Source: Helicobacter pullorum NCTC 12824 (lineage in GTDB: Bacteria > Campylobacterota > Campylobacteria > Campylobacterales > Helicobacteraceae). Taken from it: DNA of 64,000 nt. Where the stretch lies: the NCBI RefSeq assembly GCF_017979475.1, contig NZ_JAERIT010000002.1, positions 124,001 through 188,000 of the forward strand, in the 5' to 3' direction. The notes under the pieces were generated by a model. The model saw only the letters and a list, made by a program, of their open reading frames with translations. It had not been told where the DNA came from and searched no databases. Each line of letters starts with the position of its first letter. The stretch's first letter is position 1. Below are positions 16,533 to 26,002 of this stretch, piece after piece. The position numbers and the translations under genes were made by a program.

Positions 16533-18260
16533 TTGGATTTAAAAGCTTTATTTGAACAAATAAGAAATCTTTATAAACGCCTTAATAAAAAACAAAAAAT
16601 TGTTATTTTGGCAACTATTGTAGCAATTGTTGGTTTCATTTCTGCTTTGATTGTATGGAATTCTATCAATAATAAAGCAGGTGTATTGTATCCGGGGTAT
16701 GCAGTTTTATTTGAAGGTGTCAGCCCAGAAGATGGAGCACTTATTATCCAGCAGCTTCAGCAAGATAAAATCCCCTATAAAATCCCCAAAGACAATACTA
16801 TTCTTATTCCACAAGAATTAGTTTATGAAGAGCGTATGAAACTTGCTAGCAATGGAATCCCAAAAAGCAGCAAGGTGGGCTTTGAAATTTTTGATACGCA
16901 AGATTTTGGTGCAACAGATTTTGACCAACGCATTAAATATTTAAGAGCAATTGAAGGGGAGCTTGCAAGGACTATTGAGAGTTTATCTCCCATTCAAAAA
17001 GCTACCGTGCATATTGCACAGCCCGAAAAAAGTGTATTTGTTAGCGAACAAACTCCACCCACTGCCTCTGTTGTCCTTGCTTTTAAACCAGCACAAACAC
17101 TTACTCCCAAGCAAATTTCAGGGATTAAAAATATTGTTTCTTCTGCTATACCTAATCTTACAATAGAAAATGTTGAAGTTGTCAATGAAAAAGGTGAGCC
17201 TTTAAGCGAATTAGATGAGCTTGGTGGTGCTAGAGAATTAGCAGCAGCTCAATTAAGATATAAAAGCAATTTTGAACAATCTTTAGAAGAAAAAATTATC
17301 AATATCTTAGCTCCAATTACAGGTGGCAAAGAAGGGGTTGTAGCCAAAGTTACAGCGGAATTTGATTTTGCACAAAAAGAAAGCACGCAAGAATATTATG
17401 ACCCTAATAATGTAGTGCGTAGCGAACAAAATCTCGAAGAAAGCAGAGAAGGTGCTAAACCCAAAGAAATAGGTGGCGTTCCGGGCGTAGTTAGCAATAT
17501 CGGACCGGTGCAAGGGCTAGAAAATGAAGATGCTAAAGAAAAATATGAAAAATCCCAAACAACCACTAATTATGAGGTAAGTAAAACAATTTCTAATATC
17601 AAAGGAGAATTTGCAACTATTAGACGCTTATCTGCTGCAGTTGTAGTCGATGGGAAATACCAAAAACAGCTTGATAACAACGGAGTAGAACAACTAGAAT
17701 ATATCGCACTCAATCAGCAAGAAATGGAGCAAATTACAGCTCTTGTTAGACAGGCTATTGGTTATAATCAACAAAGAGGCGATGAAGTTTCTGTAAGTAA
17801 TTTTCAACTCAATGGGCAAATTTCTGGTTTCAAAGCAAGAACTCCACTTGAGAGATTCTTAGAAACCTCTCAAGAATTGCTTACCCCTTTTATGCCACTC
17901 TTAAAATATGTAGTAGTGGGGATTATCTTATTTTTATTCTATAAAAAAGTCATCGTTCCCTTTAGTGAAAGAATGCTTGAAGCAAAAGCTGATGAGGAAG
18001 AAGAGATTGAATCTCTACTAAAAATTGAAGATGAAGAAGAAGAAAATACCGATAAACTCAATGAAGTTAAGCGACGCATTGAAGATCAGCTTGGATTTAG
18101 CAACAATAACGAAGATGAAGTCAAATATAGCGTTCTTTTAGAAAAAATCAAAGAATTAGCACAAGAAAAACCAACTGATTTAGCTAATCTATTCCAAACT
18201 CTTGTTCATGATGAATTAGGGATTGATAATATCAGTAGCCCATCAAAAGGAGGAAGATAA
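16533..18260 (+). CDS. fliF: flagellar MS-ring protein FliF
   Basis: FliF forms the inner-membrane MS ring on which the flagellar motor and export apparatus are built. The 575 residues have an N-terminal membrane helix (about 24-45), ring-building domains containing RAIEGELARTIESLSPIQKA and VVLAFKPAQTLTPKQI, a flexible Gly/Glu-rich segment, a second membrane helix near 455-475, and an acidic cytoplasmic tail ending DELGIDNISSPSKGGR that binds FliG. The start is TTG at 16533, with AGGTG about 8 bases upstream; no better start is in frame. fliG follows after 2 bases. Confidence 0.96.
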   Translation: MDLKALFEQIRNLYKRLNKKQKIVILATIVAIVGFISALIVWNSINNKAGVLYPGYAVLFEGVSPEDGALIIQQLQQDKIPYKIPKDNTILIPQELVYEERMKLASNGIPKSSKVGFEIFDTQDFGATDFDQRIKYLRAIEGELARTIESLSPIQKATVHIAQPEKSVFVSEQTPPTASVVLAFKPAQTLTPKQISGIKNIVSSAIPNLTIENVEVVNEKGEPLSELDELGGARELAAAQLRYKSNFEQSLEEKIINILAPITGGKEGVVAKVTAEFDFAQKESTQEYYDPNNVVRSEQNLEESREGAKPKEIGGVPGVVSNIGPVQGLENEDAKEKYEKSQTTTNYEVSKTISNIKGEFATIRRLSAAVVVDGKYQKQLDNNGVEQLEYIALNQQEMEQITALVRQAIGYNQQRGDEVSVSNFQLNGQISGFKARTPLERFLETSQELLTPFMPLLKYVVVGIILFLFYKKVIVPFSERMLEAKADEEEEIESLLKIEDEEEENTDKLNEVKRRIEDQLGFSNNNEDEVKYSVLLEKIKELAQEKPTDLANLFQTLVHDELGIDNISSPSKGGR

Positions 18261-18262
18261 TT

Positions 18263-19297
18263 ATGCCATCTATTTCCCTTAGCCCTAGACAACAAGCACA
18301 ATATGACGAATTTTCAATGGCAGAAAAAATTGCCATTTTGCTTGTGCAGCTAGGTGATGAAATTACAGGAGAAATCTTCTCACATCTTGATTTGGATTCC
18401 ATTACAGAAATTTCAAAATATATCGCCCAAAACTCCGGAGTAGATAAAACCATAGCAGCGGCTATATTAGAAGAATTTTATGCTATTTTTCAATCCAACC
18501 AATACATTTCAACAGGTGGCTTTGAATACGCAAAAGAGCTTCTTTATCGCGCACTTGGTCCAGAAGCTGCAAAGAGGGTTTTAGATAAACTTGCAAAATC
18601 CATGCAATCATCTCAAAATTTTGCATACCTTTCGCGAGTTCGCCCTCAACAACTTTCAGATTTTATTATCCATGAACACCCACAAACCATTGCTCTAATC
18701 TTAGCACATATGGATCCTACAAATGCTGCAGAAACTCTTAGCTTTTTTTCAGATGATTTAAGAGCAGAAATAGCGATTCGTATGGCAAACTTAGGAGATA
18801 TTTCTCCAAATGTCGTCAAAAGAGTTTCTACCGTCCTTGAAAACAAACTCGAATCGCTCACTAGCTATAAAGTTGAAGTTGGAGGTATCCGCGCAGTAGC
18901 AGAAGTCTTTAACCGACTAGGGCAAAAAGCAGCTAAAGCAACCATTGCCTATATTGAGCAAATTGATGATCAACTCGCAGCAGCTATTAAAGAAATGATG
19001 TTTACTTTTGAAGATATTGAAAAGCTAGATAACAACGCTATTAGAGAAATTTTAAAAGTGGTCGATAAAAAAGATTTGATTTTGGCGCTTAAGGCTTCTC
19101 CAGAAGAACTAAAACAAAAATTTATGTCCAATATGTCCCAAAGAGCAAGTGAGCAGTTTTTGGAAGAAATGCAATTTTTGGGGGCAGTGAAAGTCAGAGA
19201 TGTCGAATCTGCCCAAAGAAGAATTGTTGAAACCGTCCAATCCCTTTCAGAACAAGGGGTAATACAAATCGGAGAACAAGAGGATACCATTGAATAA
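18263..19297 (+). CDS. fliG: flagellar motor switch protein FliG
   Basis: FliG is the C-ring protein that couples stator torque to the rotor and binds FliF. The 344 residues are standard, with the N-terminal FliF-binding domain starting near FSMAEKIAILLVQLGDE, the middle-domain EHPQTIALILAHM motif, and the C-terminal torque helix region with MFTFEDIEKLDNNAIREIL and charged residues facing the stator. AAGGAGG lies just upstream of the ATG, inside the end of fliF. The 3' end overlaps the start of fliH by 8 bases. Confidence 0.97.
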   Translation: MPSISLSPRQQAQYDEFSMAEKIAILLVQLGDEITGEIFSHLDLDSITEISKYIAQNSGVDKTIAAAILEEFYAIFQSNQYISTGGFEYAKELLYRALGPEAAKRVLDKLAKSMQSSQNFAYLSRVRPQQLSDFIIHEHPQTIALILAHMDPTNAAETLSFFSDDLRAEIAIRMANLGDISPNVVKRVSTVLENKLESLTSYKVEVGGIRAVAEVFNRLGQKAAKATIAYIEQIDDQLAAAIKEMMFTFEDIEKLDNNAIREILKVVDKKDLILALKASPEELKQKFMSNMSQRASEQFLEEMQFLGAVKVRDVESAQRRIVETVQSLSEQGVIQIGEQEDTIE

Positions 19298-20150
19298 TAT
19301 TAACGAACACGAAAACATTATCACCGAAGAACACAAAGCAAGGCATGATATTAAAAAATATAATTTTAGAAATATGGAAGTCAATCCCAAACCAGCAGCA
19401 CAAACTACGCACAAAGAAACTATCCAAGATTCTATTCCAAAAAACAACGAAATCCAAGAACAAGAAGTGATTCAAGAAATGCAACCCCAACAAGAAACTA
19501 TCCAAAATCAACCACAAATTGATACTCCCTCTCTCAAACTTTTTGAAACAGAAGTAGTAGATAAGATTCTCCAAAAAAGTGATGCATTAGCACAATCCTT
19601 GCAAAAACTACAAGAACAATTTGATAAACAAGAAAAAGAAATTGACCAAAAAGTTACAAATGCCAAAACAGAAGCCAAAGAGCAAGGCTATAATGAGGGC
19701 TACCAAAAAGCCAAACAAGAGCTCGAAGCACAAATTAATAGCCAAAAAGAACTCTACGCACTTAGTATTAAACGCATTGATGAACATATCCTTGAATCAA
19801 AAAATCATATTCTTAACCTCGAAAAAGAGTTAAGTGCTATTGCCCTAGATATTGCCAAAGAAGTAATTATCAGTGAAGTAAATAACAATAGTGCCAAAAT
19901 TGCGACTTCTCTTGCAAGAAATTTGCTCCAAAATATTAGCGAAAACACACAAGTAACACTCAAAGTTTTTCCCGGAGATTTAGAGGAACTCAAAGAATCA
20001 CTAAAAGATTTAAACAATATCACACTCCAAGCAGACCAAGCCATTGCAAAAGGTGGGGTTGTCATTTTAAGCAATGAGGGGAACATTGATGGCGATATTT
20101 ATTTGAGGTTTGAAGCTATCAAAAAGTCCATCTTAGAGAGTAAATTTTAA
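19290..20150 (+). CDS. fliH: flagellar export ATPase regulator FliH
   Basis: FliH links the FliI export ATPase to the C ring and restrains its activity. The 286 residues begin at a TTG inside the end of fliG, with GAGGA upstream. The first 100 residues are polar and Gln/Glu-rich, the centre (about 100-180) is a long coiled coil with the EAKEQGYNEGYQKAKQE segment, and the C-terminal domain has the family pattern LERDIAKEV-like (ALDIAKEVIISEV) and VFPGDLEELKE. The final A of its TAA is shared with the dxs ATG. Confidence 0.93.
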   Translation: MNNINEHENIITEEHKARHDIKKYNFRNMEVNPKPAAQTTHKETIQDSIPKNNEIQEQEVIQEMQPQQETIQNQPQIDTPSLKLFETEVVDKILQKSDALAQSLQKLQEQFDKQEKEIDQKVTNAKTEAKEQGYNEGYQKAKQELEAQINSQKELYALSIKRIDEHILESKNHILNLEKELSAIALDIAKEVIISEVNNNSAKIATSLARNLLQNISENTQVTLKVFPGDLEELKESLKDLNNITLQADQAIAKGGVVILSNEGNIDGDIYLRFEAIKKSILESKF

Positions 20151-22018
20151 TGCCACTAGATAAAAAATACCTAGAGATTCTCAAAAAAGATAATTTAAAC
20201 GACAAAGATTATCTTCTCTTAGAAGAATTAGCCCAAACATTACGCAAAAGAATTTTAGAAGTAGTTTCCAAAAATGGCGGGCATTTAAGCTCTTGTTTGG
20301 GTGCGGTAGAACTCATCATTGCTATGCATTGCGTTTTTGATTCTCCAAATGATCCCTTTATTTTTGATGTTAGCCATCAAGCTTATGCACACAAACTCTT
20401 AACAGGGCGTTGGGACGATTTTGAGAGTTTGCGTCAAACTAATGGGATTAGCGGTTATACCAAACCACAAGAAAGCAAATATGATTATTTTATTGCTGGG
20501 CATAGCTCTACTTCCATTTCTTTAGGCGTTGGTGTAGCAAAGGCTTTCAAACTTAATCAATCCCAAAATCTCCCTGTTGTTTTAATAGGCGATGGTGCAA
20601 TGAGTGCGGGACTTGCCTATGAAGCCTTAAATGAACTTGGGGATAGAAAATACCCTATGGTGATTATTTTAAATGACAATGAAATGAGCATTGCAGAACC
20701 CATAGGAGCAATTAGCAAATATCTCTCTCAAGCAATTGCTGGTAAATTTATCCAAAAAATCAAATCTAAACTCAGCAGCGCTTTTAATAAAATGCCAAAT
20801 GCTACTTATCTTGCTAAACGCTTTGAAGAATCCCTAAAACTCATCACTCCAGGATTACTCTTTGAAGAGCTTGGATTAGAATACATCGGTCCTATCAATG
20901 GACACAATCTTAAAGAACTCATCAATGCCTTTAATCTTGCCAAAAGCATGCAAAAACCAATTGTTGTCCATACACACACACTAAAGGGCAAAGGCTACTC
21001 GCTTGCTGAAGGGCATTTGGAACAATGGCATGGCGTAAGCCCATTTGATATGCAAAAAGGTTTAACACAAAATAATTCTGCCCAGCAAACTCCAACCCAA
21101 GTTTTTGCAAACACTCTTTTAGAACTCGCACAACAAGATTCAAAGATTGTGGGGATTACTGCTGCAATGCCAAGTGGAACGGGACTTGATTTGCTTATAA
21201 AGCATTTTCCAAATCGTTTTTGGGATGTTGCCATTGCAGAACAACATGCAACCACACAAGCAAGCTCTTTAGCCAAAGAAGGCTTTAAACCCTTTGTAGC
21301 GATTTATTCTACCTTTTTGCAACGCGCTTTTGATCAACTTGTCCATGATGTAGGGATTATGAATACTCCTGTAAAATTTGCCCTTGATAGAGCGGGTATT
21401 GTCGGAGAAGATGGCGAGACTCACCAAGGCGTTTTTGATCTTGCTTATCTTAAAATAATCCCAAACTTCACCCTCTTTGCTCCAAGAGACAATGCCACAC
21501 TCAAAGAGGCTATCATTTTTGCTAATCATTTCAACAATGGACCTTGTGCTTTTCGCTATCCTAGAAAAACATTTTTGCTACAAGAAAATCTTATCCCTGC
21601 AACCCCTTTTGTTTATGGAAAGCTAGAAATTTTACAAGAAGCAAAAAGCGATATTTTGCTACTAGGTTATGGTAATGGAGTTGGGAGAGCATTGCAATGT
21701 GCTGAAATCCTCAAACAGCAGTCCATTTTGTGCAATATTGTGGATTTAAGATTCCTAAAGCCTTTAGATGAAGAATCCCTCCAAAGGCTTGCACAAAAAC
21801 ACTCAAAATGGTTTGTCTTTAGTGATAGTGCCAAAATCGGTGGGGTTGGAGAATCTTTAAGTGCATTTGCACAAAACTATCATCTGTCATTAGAAATTCA
21901 TTCTTTTGAATTTGAAGATGCTTTTATTCCTCATGGCAAAACACAAGAGGTTGAAGAGCTTTTGGGCTTAGATTCAAAAACTCTAGCCAATAAAATTTCA
22001 CAAATCATTCTAGGATAA
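20150..22018 (+). CDS. dxs: 1-deoxy-D-xylulose-5-phosphate synthase
   Basis: Dxs condenses pyruvate and glyceraldehyde 3-phosphate, the first step of the MEP route to isoprenoids, including the undecaprenyl carrier used by glycan pathways. The 622 residues have the transketolase-like layout: GGHLSSCLGAVELIIAMH, the thiamine-diphosphate motif GDGAMSAGLAYEAL with NDNEMSI, the pyrimidine-binding domain with AIAEQHATT and DRAGIVGEDGETHQG, and a C-terminal transketolase domain. The ATG overlaps the fliH stop. Placement after fliH is conserved in Campylobacter and Helicobacter. Confidence 0.97.
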   Translation: MPLDKKYLEILKKDNLNDKDYLLLEELAQTLRKRILEVVSKNGGHLSSCLGAVELIIAMHCVFDSPNDPFIFDVSHQAYAHKLLTGRWDDFESLRQTNGISGYTKPQESKYDYFIAGHSSTSISLGVGVAKAFKLNQSQNLPVVLIGDGAMSAGLAYEALNELGDRKYPMVIILNDNEMSIAEPIGAISKYLSQAIAGKFIQKIKSKLSSAFNKMPNATYLAKRFEESLKLITPGLLFEELGLEYIGPINGHNLKELINAFNLAKSMQKPIVVHTHTLKGKGYSLAEGHLEQWHGVSPFDMQKGLTQNNSAQQTPTQVFANTLLELAQQDSKIVGITAAMPSGTGLDLLIKHFPNRFWDVAIAEQHATTQASSLAKEGFKPFVAIYSTFLQRAFDQLVHDVGIMNTPVKFALDRAGIVGEDGETHQGVFDLAYLKIIPNFTLFAPRDNATLKEAIIFANHFNNGPCAFRYPRKTFLLQENLIPATPFVYGKLEILQEAKSDILLLGYGNGVGRALQCAEILKQQSILCNIVDLRFLKPLDEESLQRLAQKHSKWFVFSDSAKIGGVGESLSAFAQNYHLSLEIHSFEFEDAFIPHGKTQEVEELLGLDSKTLANKISQIILG

Positions 22019-22021
22019 AAA

Positions 22022-22720
22022 ATGCGCAATTTTATACTTATTGTGCTCATCATTTTTAGCCAAAATCTCTTTGGGCAAGAAGAGTTTTTGGAAGATTTTG
22101 AAAGTGAATACACACAAAGTGTTATCAAAGATCCTTTTGAAAAATACAATCGCTTTATGACAGAAGTCAATTGGGGTATTTATGATTATGTTTTTGATCC
22201 AGCCCTACAAGTCTATAACGCAGCAACTCCACTTGGTTTGCGACTTGGAATCTACAATTTTTTTGATAATCTTGCTTCACCTTTGCGATTTCTCTCTCAC
22301 CTCTTTTCTTTTAGATTCAATGATGCAATCAATGAATTTGGGAGATTTACGCTAAATAGCACCTTTGGGATTGGGGGAATCCTAGATATAGCGACACCAA
22401 ATGGTTTATATTCTAAACGCTCTGATTTTGGAATTACCTTTGGAAGATGGGGAATAGATGGAGAATTTTATTTCGTGCTTCCTTTGATTGGACCTTCTAA
22501 TTTTAGGGATATTTTAGCAATGCCGCTTAATGCTCTAGCTTATCCCACAACCTATTTAGAACCATTTTTGCTTTCTGCTGGTGTTTATACCTTCAAAGAA
22601 TTTAACTACACTGCAAGACATAAGGACACTTTGGATACTTTTAGAAGAGACAGCTTAAATACTTATGTTTTAATGAAAAATTCTTATGAACAACATAGAA
22701 ATGAATTAATCAAGGAGTGA
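22022..22720 (+). CDS. mlaA: MlaA/VacJ-family outer-membrane lipid-asymmetry protein
   Basis: MlaA sits in the outer membrane next to a porin and passes mislocalised phospholipids to periplasmic MlaC. The 232 residues have an N-terminal signal peptide and the family blocks DPFEKYNRFMTEVN, FFDNLASPLRFL, FGRFTLNSTFGIGGILDIAT, DFGITFGRWGIDGEFYFVLP and GPSNFRDI. Unlike E. coli MlaA there is no lipobox Cys: the cleavage region reads SQNLFGQEEF, so it appears to be a non-lipidated form. It starts 3 bases after dxs and is followed by mlaC. Confidence 0.92.
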   Translation: MRNFILIVLIIFSQNLFGQEEFLEDFESEYTQSVIKDPFEKYNRFMTEVNWGIYDYVFDPALQVYNAATPLGLRLGIYNFFDNLASPLRFLSHLFSFRFNDAINEFGRFTLNSTFGIGGILDIATPNGLYSKRSDFGITFGRWGIDGEFYFVLPLIGPSNFRDILAMPLNALAYPTTYLEPFLLSAGVYTFKEFNYTARHKDTLDTFRRDSLNTYVLMKNSYEQHRNELIKE

Positions 22721-22722
22721 TT

Positions 22723-23298
22723 ATGAAAATTTTATTTAGTTTTTTATTGGTGGCTACTTTTGGTTTTGCATTAGAATTTGACAAAATTGATACAACAATG
22801 GAAAAAAATATCAATCAAACAATCCACATTTTACAAACCTCTAATAAAAACATTGAATCTATTGCCAAAGAAATCTTTGCAATGTTTGATTCTATTTTTG
22901 ATTATCATTTAATGGCACAACTCTCACTCTCAAAAAAATACAAAACCCTCTCACCTAGCCAACAAAAAGAATTTGATGTCGCATTTGAAAAAAATCTCAA
23001 GCGAAGTTTTACAGACAAACTCCACCTCTACAAAGATGAAACTATGAAAGTCCTAGGTGGGCAAAAGACTAAAGCCAACCGCTACAATCTCAAAACTTCT
23101 ATCATCTTAGATGGAAAAATCCATTATATCACTTTCAAATTTCATGAATTCAATCAAGATTGGAAAATCTATGATGTTGATATTTTGGGCATTAGCGTTA
23201 TTCAAACTTATCGCTCACAATTTGCAGATATTATCTCTCAAGAAGGTTTTGAAAAATTACTCCAAAAACTAGAAAGTGAAATACGCTTTGAAAATTAA
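22723..23298 (+). CDS. mlaC: MlaC/Ttg2D-family periplasmic phospholipid-binding protein
   Basis: MlaC carries phospholipids across the periplasm. The 191 residues start at the ATG at 22723, preceded by AAGGAG; a GTG two codons earlier is possible but poorer. A short signal peptide ends at FGFALEFDK. The mature protein matches the family: MFDSIFDYHLMAQLSL, the KTLSPSQQKEFDVAFEKNLK segment, ILDGKIHYITFKFH, and WKIYDVDILGISVIQTYRSQF near the C-terminus, the most conserved block. The end overlaps the next gene by 23 bases. Confidence 0.92.
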   Translation: MKILFSFLLVATFGFALEFDKIDTTMEKNINQTIHILQTSNKNIESIAKEIFAMFDSIFDYHLMAQLSLSKKYKTLSPSQQKEFDVAFEKNLKRSFTDKLHLYKDETMKVLGGQKTKANRYNLKTSIILDGKIHYITFKFHEFNQDWKIYDVDILGISVIQTYRSQFADIISQEGFEKLLQKLESEIRFEN

Positions 23299-25720
23299 TC
23301 ACCCATTAGCGTTTATTTTTAAAACCATCTTAAAATATCCAAAGCAGATTCTATTCTGCTGTATTTTATTTTTCTTTATTTCTTTATTTTATGCGATAAA
23401 GCTCCCCATTGATGCTAGCTCTGAAAGCCTTATCCTCGAAAATGACAAAGATTTCAAAATTTATGAAGAAATCTTGCAAGACTACCAAACAAAAGATTTT
23501 TTGATTTTAGCCTTTATCCCAAAAGATGGGAATGTATTTTCAAACCATTCACTCCAAATTCTCCAAAAAATCACACAAGATATCAAAAAGATTCCACAAG
23601 TGCAAGATACTCTAAGCATTTTAAATGCCCCTTTGCTCAAAAGCACACCCAATCTTGAATTACAAGAAATTCTCAAAATAAATCCAACTCTACTTTCCAA
23701 ACAAACCGATAAAAACCTCGCAAAAAATGAGATTCTAAACCACCCTTTTTACACACAAAATATCATCTCAAAAAATGCAAAAACTGCTGGAATTTTAATT
23801 TATCTAAAAGAAGACATTAAACTAAAAGAATTAACCCAACTCAAAAATACCGCAAACACCAAAGAAGAAAAACAAAATATCCAAAATCTCATTCATACAC
23901 ACAAACAAAATTCCCAAATCCACAATGCCCAAACTATTCAAGCCCTAAAATCTCTCAAAGAACAATACATAGCAGAAGGAAAAGTTTATCTTGGCGGAAT
24001 TATGCTTATTGCAAGCGATATGATTGATTATGTAAAATCCGACCTCATTACTTATGGCACAGCATTGAGTATAATTTTGGCATTAATGTTGTGGATATTT
24101 TTCCGCCACATTTATTTTGTCGCTCTAAGTTTTTGTGTTTGTCTTTTTAGCCTTGTTGTTAGCAGTGGTATTTTTTCTTTTTTTGGTTATCAAATCACCA
24201 TTGTTTCAAGCAATTATGTTTCTTTATTGCTGATTATTTCTGTCTCTTTGATAGTGCATCTAATTGTCTCTTATTTAGAGTTTTATGAAAAATTTCCCAA
24301 AGCCTCACAAAAAAACCTCGTGTATGCAGTGATGCTAAACAAAGCCTCGCCTAGTTTTTTTGCTGTTTTAACCACTATTATTGGATTTTTAAGCCTCGTA
24401 TTTTCCAAAATTCTCCCTATTATTCATCTAGGAATTATTATGAGTATTGGGGTAAGTGTTGCACTCATTTTTACTTTTATGCTTTTTGGTGCAATTTTAG
24501 TCATTCTACCCAAACCCCAAAAAGTCAAAGATCTCCCCAAATGGCACCACATCTTTTTGCTAAAATGTGCAAATCTTGCCACTAATAAACCCAAACTCAT
24601 TTATGCTATTTCTTTTCTTTGCATTGTCTTTAGCATTTATGGTATTATGAATCTCAAAGTAGAAAACAGCTTTGTTAATTACTTCAAAGATGACAGCGAA
24701 ATCAAACAGGGACTACTTACAATCGACCAAGATCTTGGAGGCACGATTCCACTTGAAATTATCATAAATTTTCAAGATAAATCTTCCAAAGATTCCTCTC
24801 TTAGTGATTTTGAAAATGAATTTGAAGAGGAATTTAATGCATTAGAACAACAGGATTCTTATTGGTTTGATAGTCAAAAACTAAGAATCGCAGAAAAAAT
24901 CCACACTTACTTAGCAAACAAAGAATACATCGGCTCTATTTTAAGCCTACATAGCCTCTCCATGCTTGTAGGCTCTTTGGGATTAGGTGCTGATGATTTT
25001 ACTATCGCTTTTCTTTATAAAAATTCTCCACAAAATCTCAAAAATCAACTCTTCACCCCTTATGCCAACATTGCAAAAAATCAAATGCGTTTTGTCTTTC
25101 GCACCTTTGATTCTAATCCAAATCTCAAACGCAATCTTTTCATCCACGAAATCCAAAATGATCTTACAACCCTGCTCCAAAACGAATCTGTAACTTTTAA
25201 AATCAATGGTATGATGGTGCTTTATAACAATCTCTTACAAAGCCTCATCGCCTCGCAAGTAGATACTCTAAGCCTTGTAATTGGAGCAATTTTCTTAGTT
25301 TTTGTTCTAATTTTTAGAAGCTTTAAACTTTCTGTGATTGCACTCCTAACTAATCTCATTCCATTAGGGGCAATTTTTGGATTCTTAGGTATTAGTGGAA
25401 TCCCCCTAGATTTAATGGGAATCACTATTGCTGCAATCTGTCTTGGAATTGGAGTTGATGATGTGATACATTATATTCATCGCTACAAAGAAGAGCTAAA
25501 ATCCCATTCAATCAAACAAGCCATTATACGCTCTCATAGCTCTATTGGCAATGCCATGTATTATACCACCTTAATAATTGTAGTTGGTTTTTGTGCCATG
25601 ATGACTAGCAATTTTATCCCCACAATTTATTTTGGGCTACTCACTACACTTGTAATGCTTCTAATGCTTGCTGGATCATTAATCTTGCTCCCAACACTCC
25701 TAATCACTCTCAAAAAATAA
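23276..25720 (+). CDS. RND/MMPL-superfamily exporter linked to mlaA-mlaC
   Basis: This 814-residue inner-membrane transporter has the duplicated RND/MMPL layout: one membrane helix near residue 25-45, a large periplasmic domain (about 50-250), a five-helix bundle (about 255-400), a second TM1 plus periplasmic domain (about 430-650), and a final five-helix bundle with the sterol-sensing-like segment AICLGIGVDDVIHYIHRYKE. It resembles HpnN/MMPL lipid exporters rather than AcrB drug pumps. The start is GTG at 23276, inside mlaC. The mlaA-mlaC-RND order suggests a lipid-transport role in place of the MlaFEDB ABC transporter, none of which is nearby. Confidence 0.88.
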   Translation: MKYALKINHPLAFIFKTILKYPKQILFCCILFFFISLFYAIKLPIDASSESLILENDKDFKIYEEILQDYQTKDFLILAFIPKDGNVFSNHSLQILQKITQDIKKIPQVQDTLSILNAPLLKSTPNLELQEILKINPTLLSKQTDKNLAKNEILNHPFYTQNIISKNAKTAGILIYLKEDIKLKELTQLKNTANTKEEKQNIQNLIHTHKQNSQIHNAQTIQALKSLKEQYIAEGKVYLGGIMLIASDMIDYVKSDLITYGTALSIILALMLWIFFRHIYFVALSFCVCLFSLVVSSGIFSFFGYQITIVSSNYVSLLLIISVSLIVHLIVSYLEFYEKFPKASQKNLVYAVMLNKASPSFFAVLTTIIGFLSLVFSKILPIIHLGIIMSIGVSVALIFTFMLFGAILVILPKPQKVKDLPKWHHIFLLKCANLATNKPKLIYAISFLCIVFSIYGIMNLKVENSFVNYFKDDSEIKQGLLTIDQDLGGTIPLEIIINFQDKSSKDSSLSDFENEFEEEFNALEQQDSYWFDSQKLRIAEKIHTYLANKEYIGSILSLHSLSMLVGSLGLGADDFTIAFLYKNSPQNLKNQLFTPYANIAKNQMRFVFRTFDSNPNLKRNLFIHEIQNDLTTLLQNESVTFKINGMMVLYNNLLQSLIASQVDTLSLVIGAIFLVFVLIFRSFKLSVIALLTNLIPLGAIFGFLGISGIPLDLMGITIAAICLGIGVDDVIHYIHRYKEELKSHSIKQAIIRSHSSIGNAMYYTTLIIVVGFCAMMTSNFIPTIYFGLLTTLVMLLMLAGSLILLPTLLITLKK

Positions 25721-25731
25721 AAAGGTAGAAA

Positions 25732-26001
25732 ATGAAAAAATTTATAATATTTTTATGGATTGCTTCTCAATTTTCCTTTGCTTGTATGTCTGATGCAGAT
25801 TGCAATTTGGGCTACCAATGTCTAAAAAATATGTATGACTGGGAAGGACAATGTATAAAAGCAGTCGATGAATTTGGAATCCAAAATTTTAATGAGCCAA
25901 GAAACAATTATGGACCAAAAATTGAAAGTGGCTGCAATTTTGATACAGATTGTCCATTAGGCTTCAAATGCGATTCATATTCAAAAGAATGTGTAAGATA
26001 G
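25732..26001 (+). CDS. small secreted Cys-rich protein with two four-Cys repeats
   Basis: This 89-residue protein has a signal peptide, MKKFIIFLWIASQFSFA, followed directly by Cys. Two repeats follow with the shared pattern C..(D)DADC-LGY-C...C and C-FDTDCPLGFKC...C, giving eight Cys in total. The pairing suggests disulphide-bonded mini-domains in the periplasm or on the surface. A Cys right after the signal peptide could also mean a lipoprotein, although SFAC is a poor lipobox. It follows the RND gene by 11 bases with its own RBS (AAAGG) and looks like the last gene of the operon. Function unknown. Confidence 0.75.
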   Translation: MKKFIIFLWIASQFSFACMSDADCNLGYQCLKNMYDWEGQCIKAVDEFGIQNFNEPRNNYGPKIESGCNFDTDCPLGFKCDSYSKECVR

Positions 26002-26002
26002 C

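Noticed and set aside
19194-19574. 126-codon minus-strand frame opposite the fliG-fliH junction
   Set aside because: Antisense of two solid flagellar genes; no RBS or family features.
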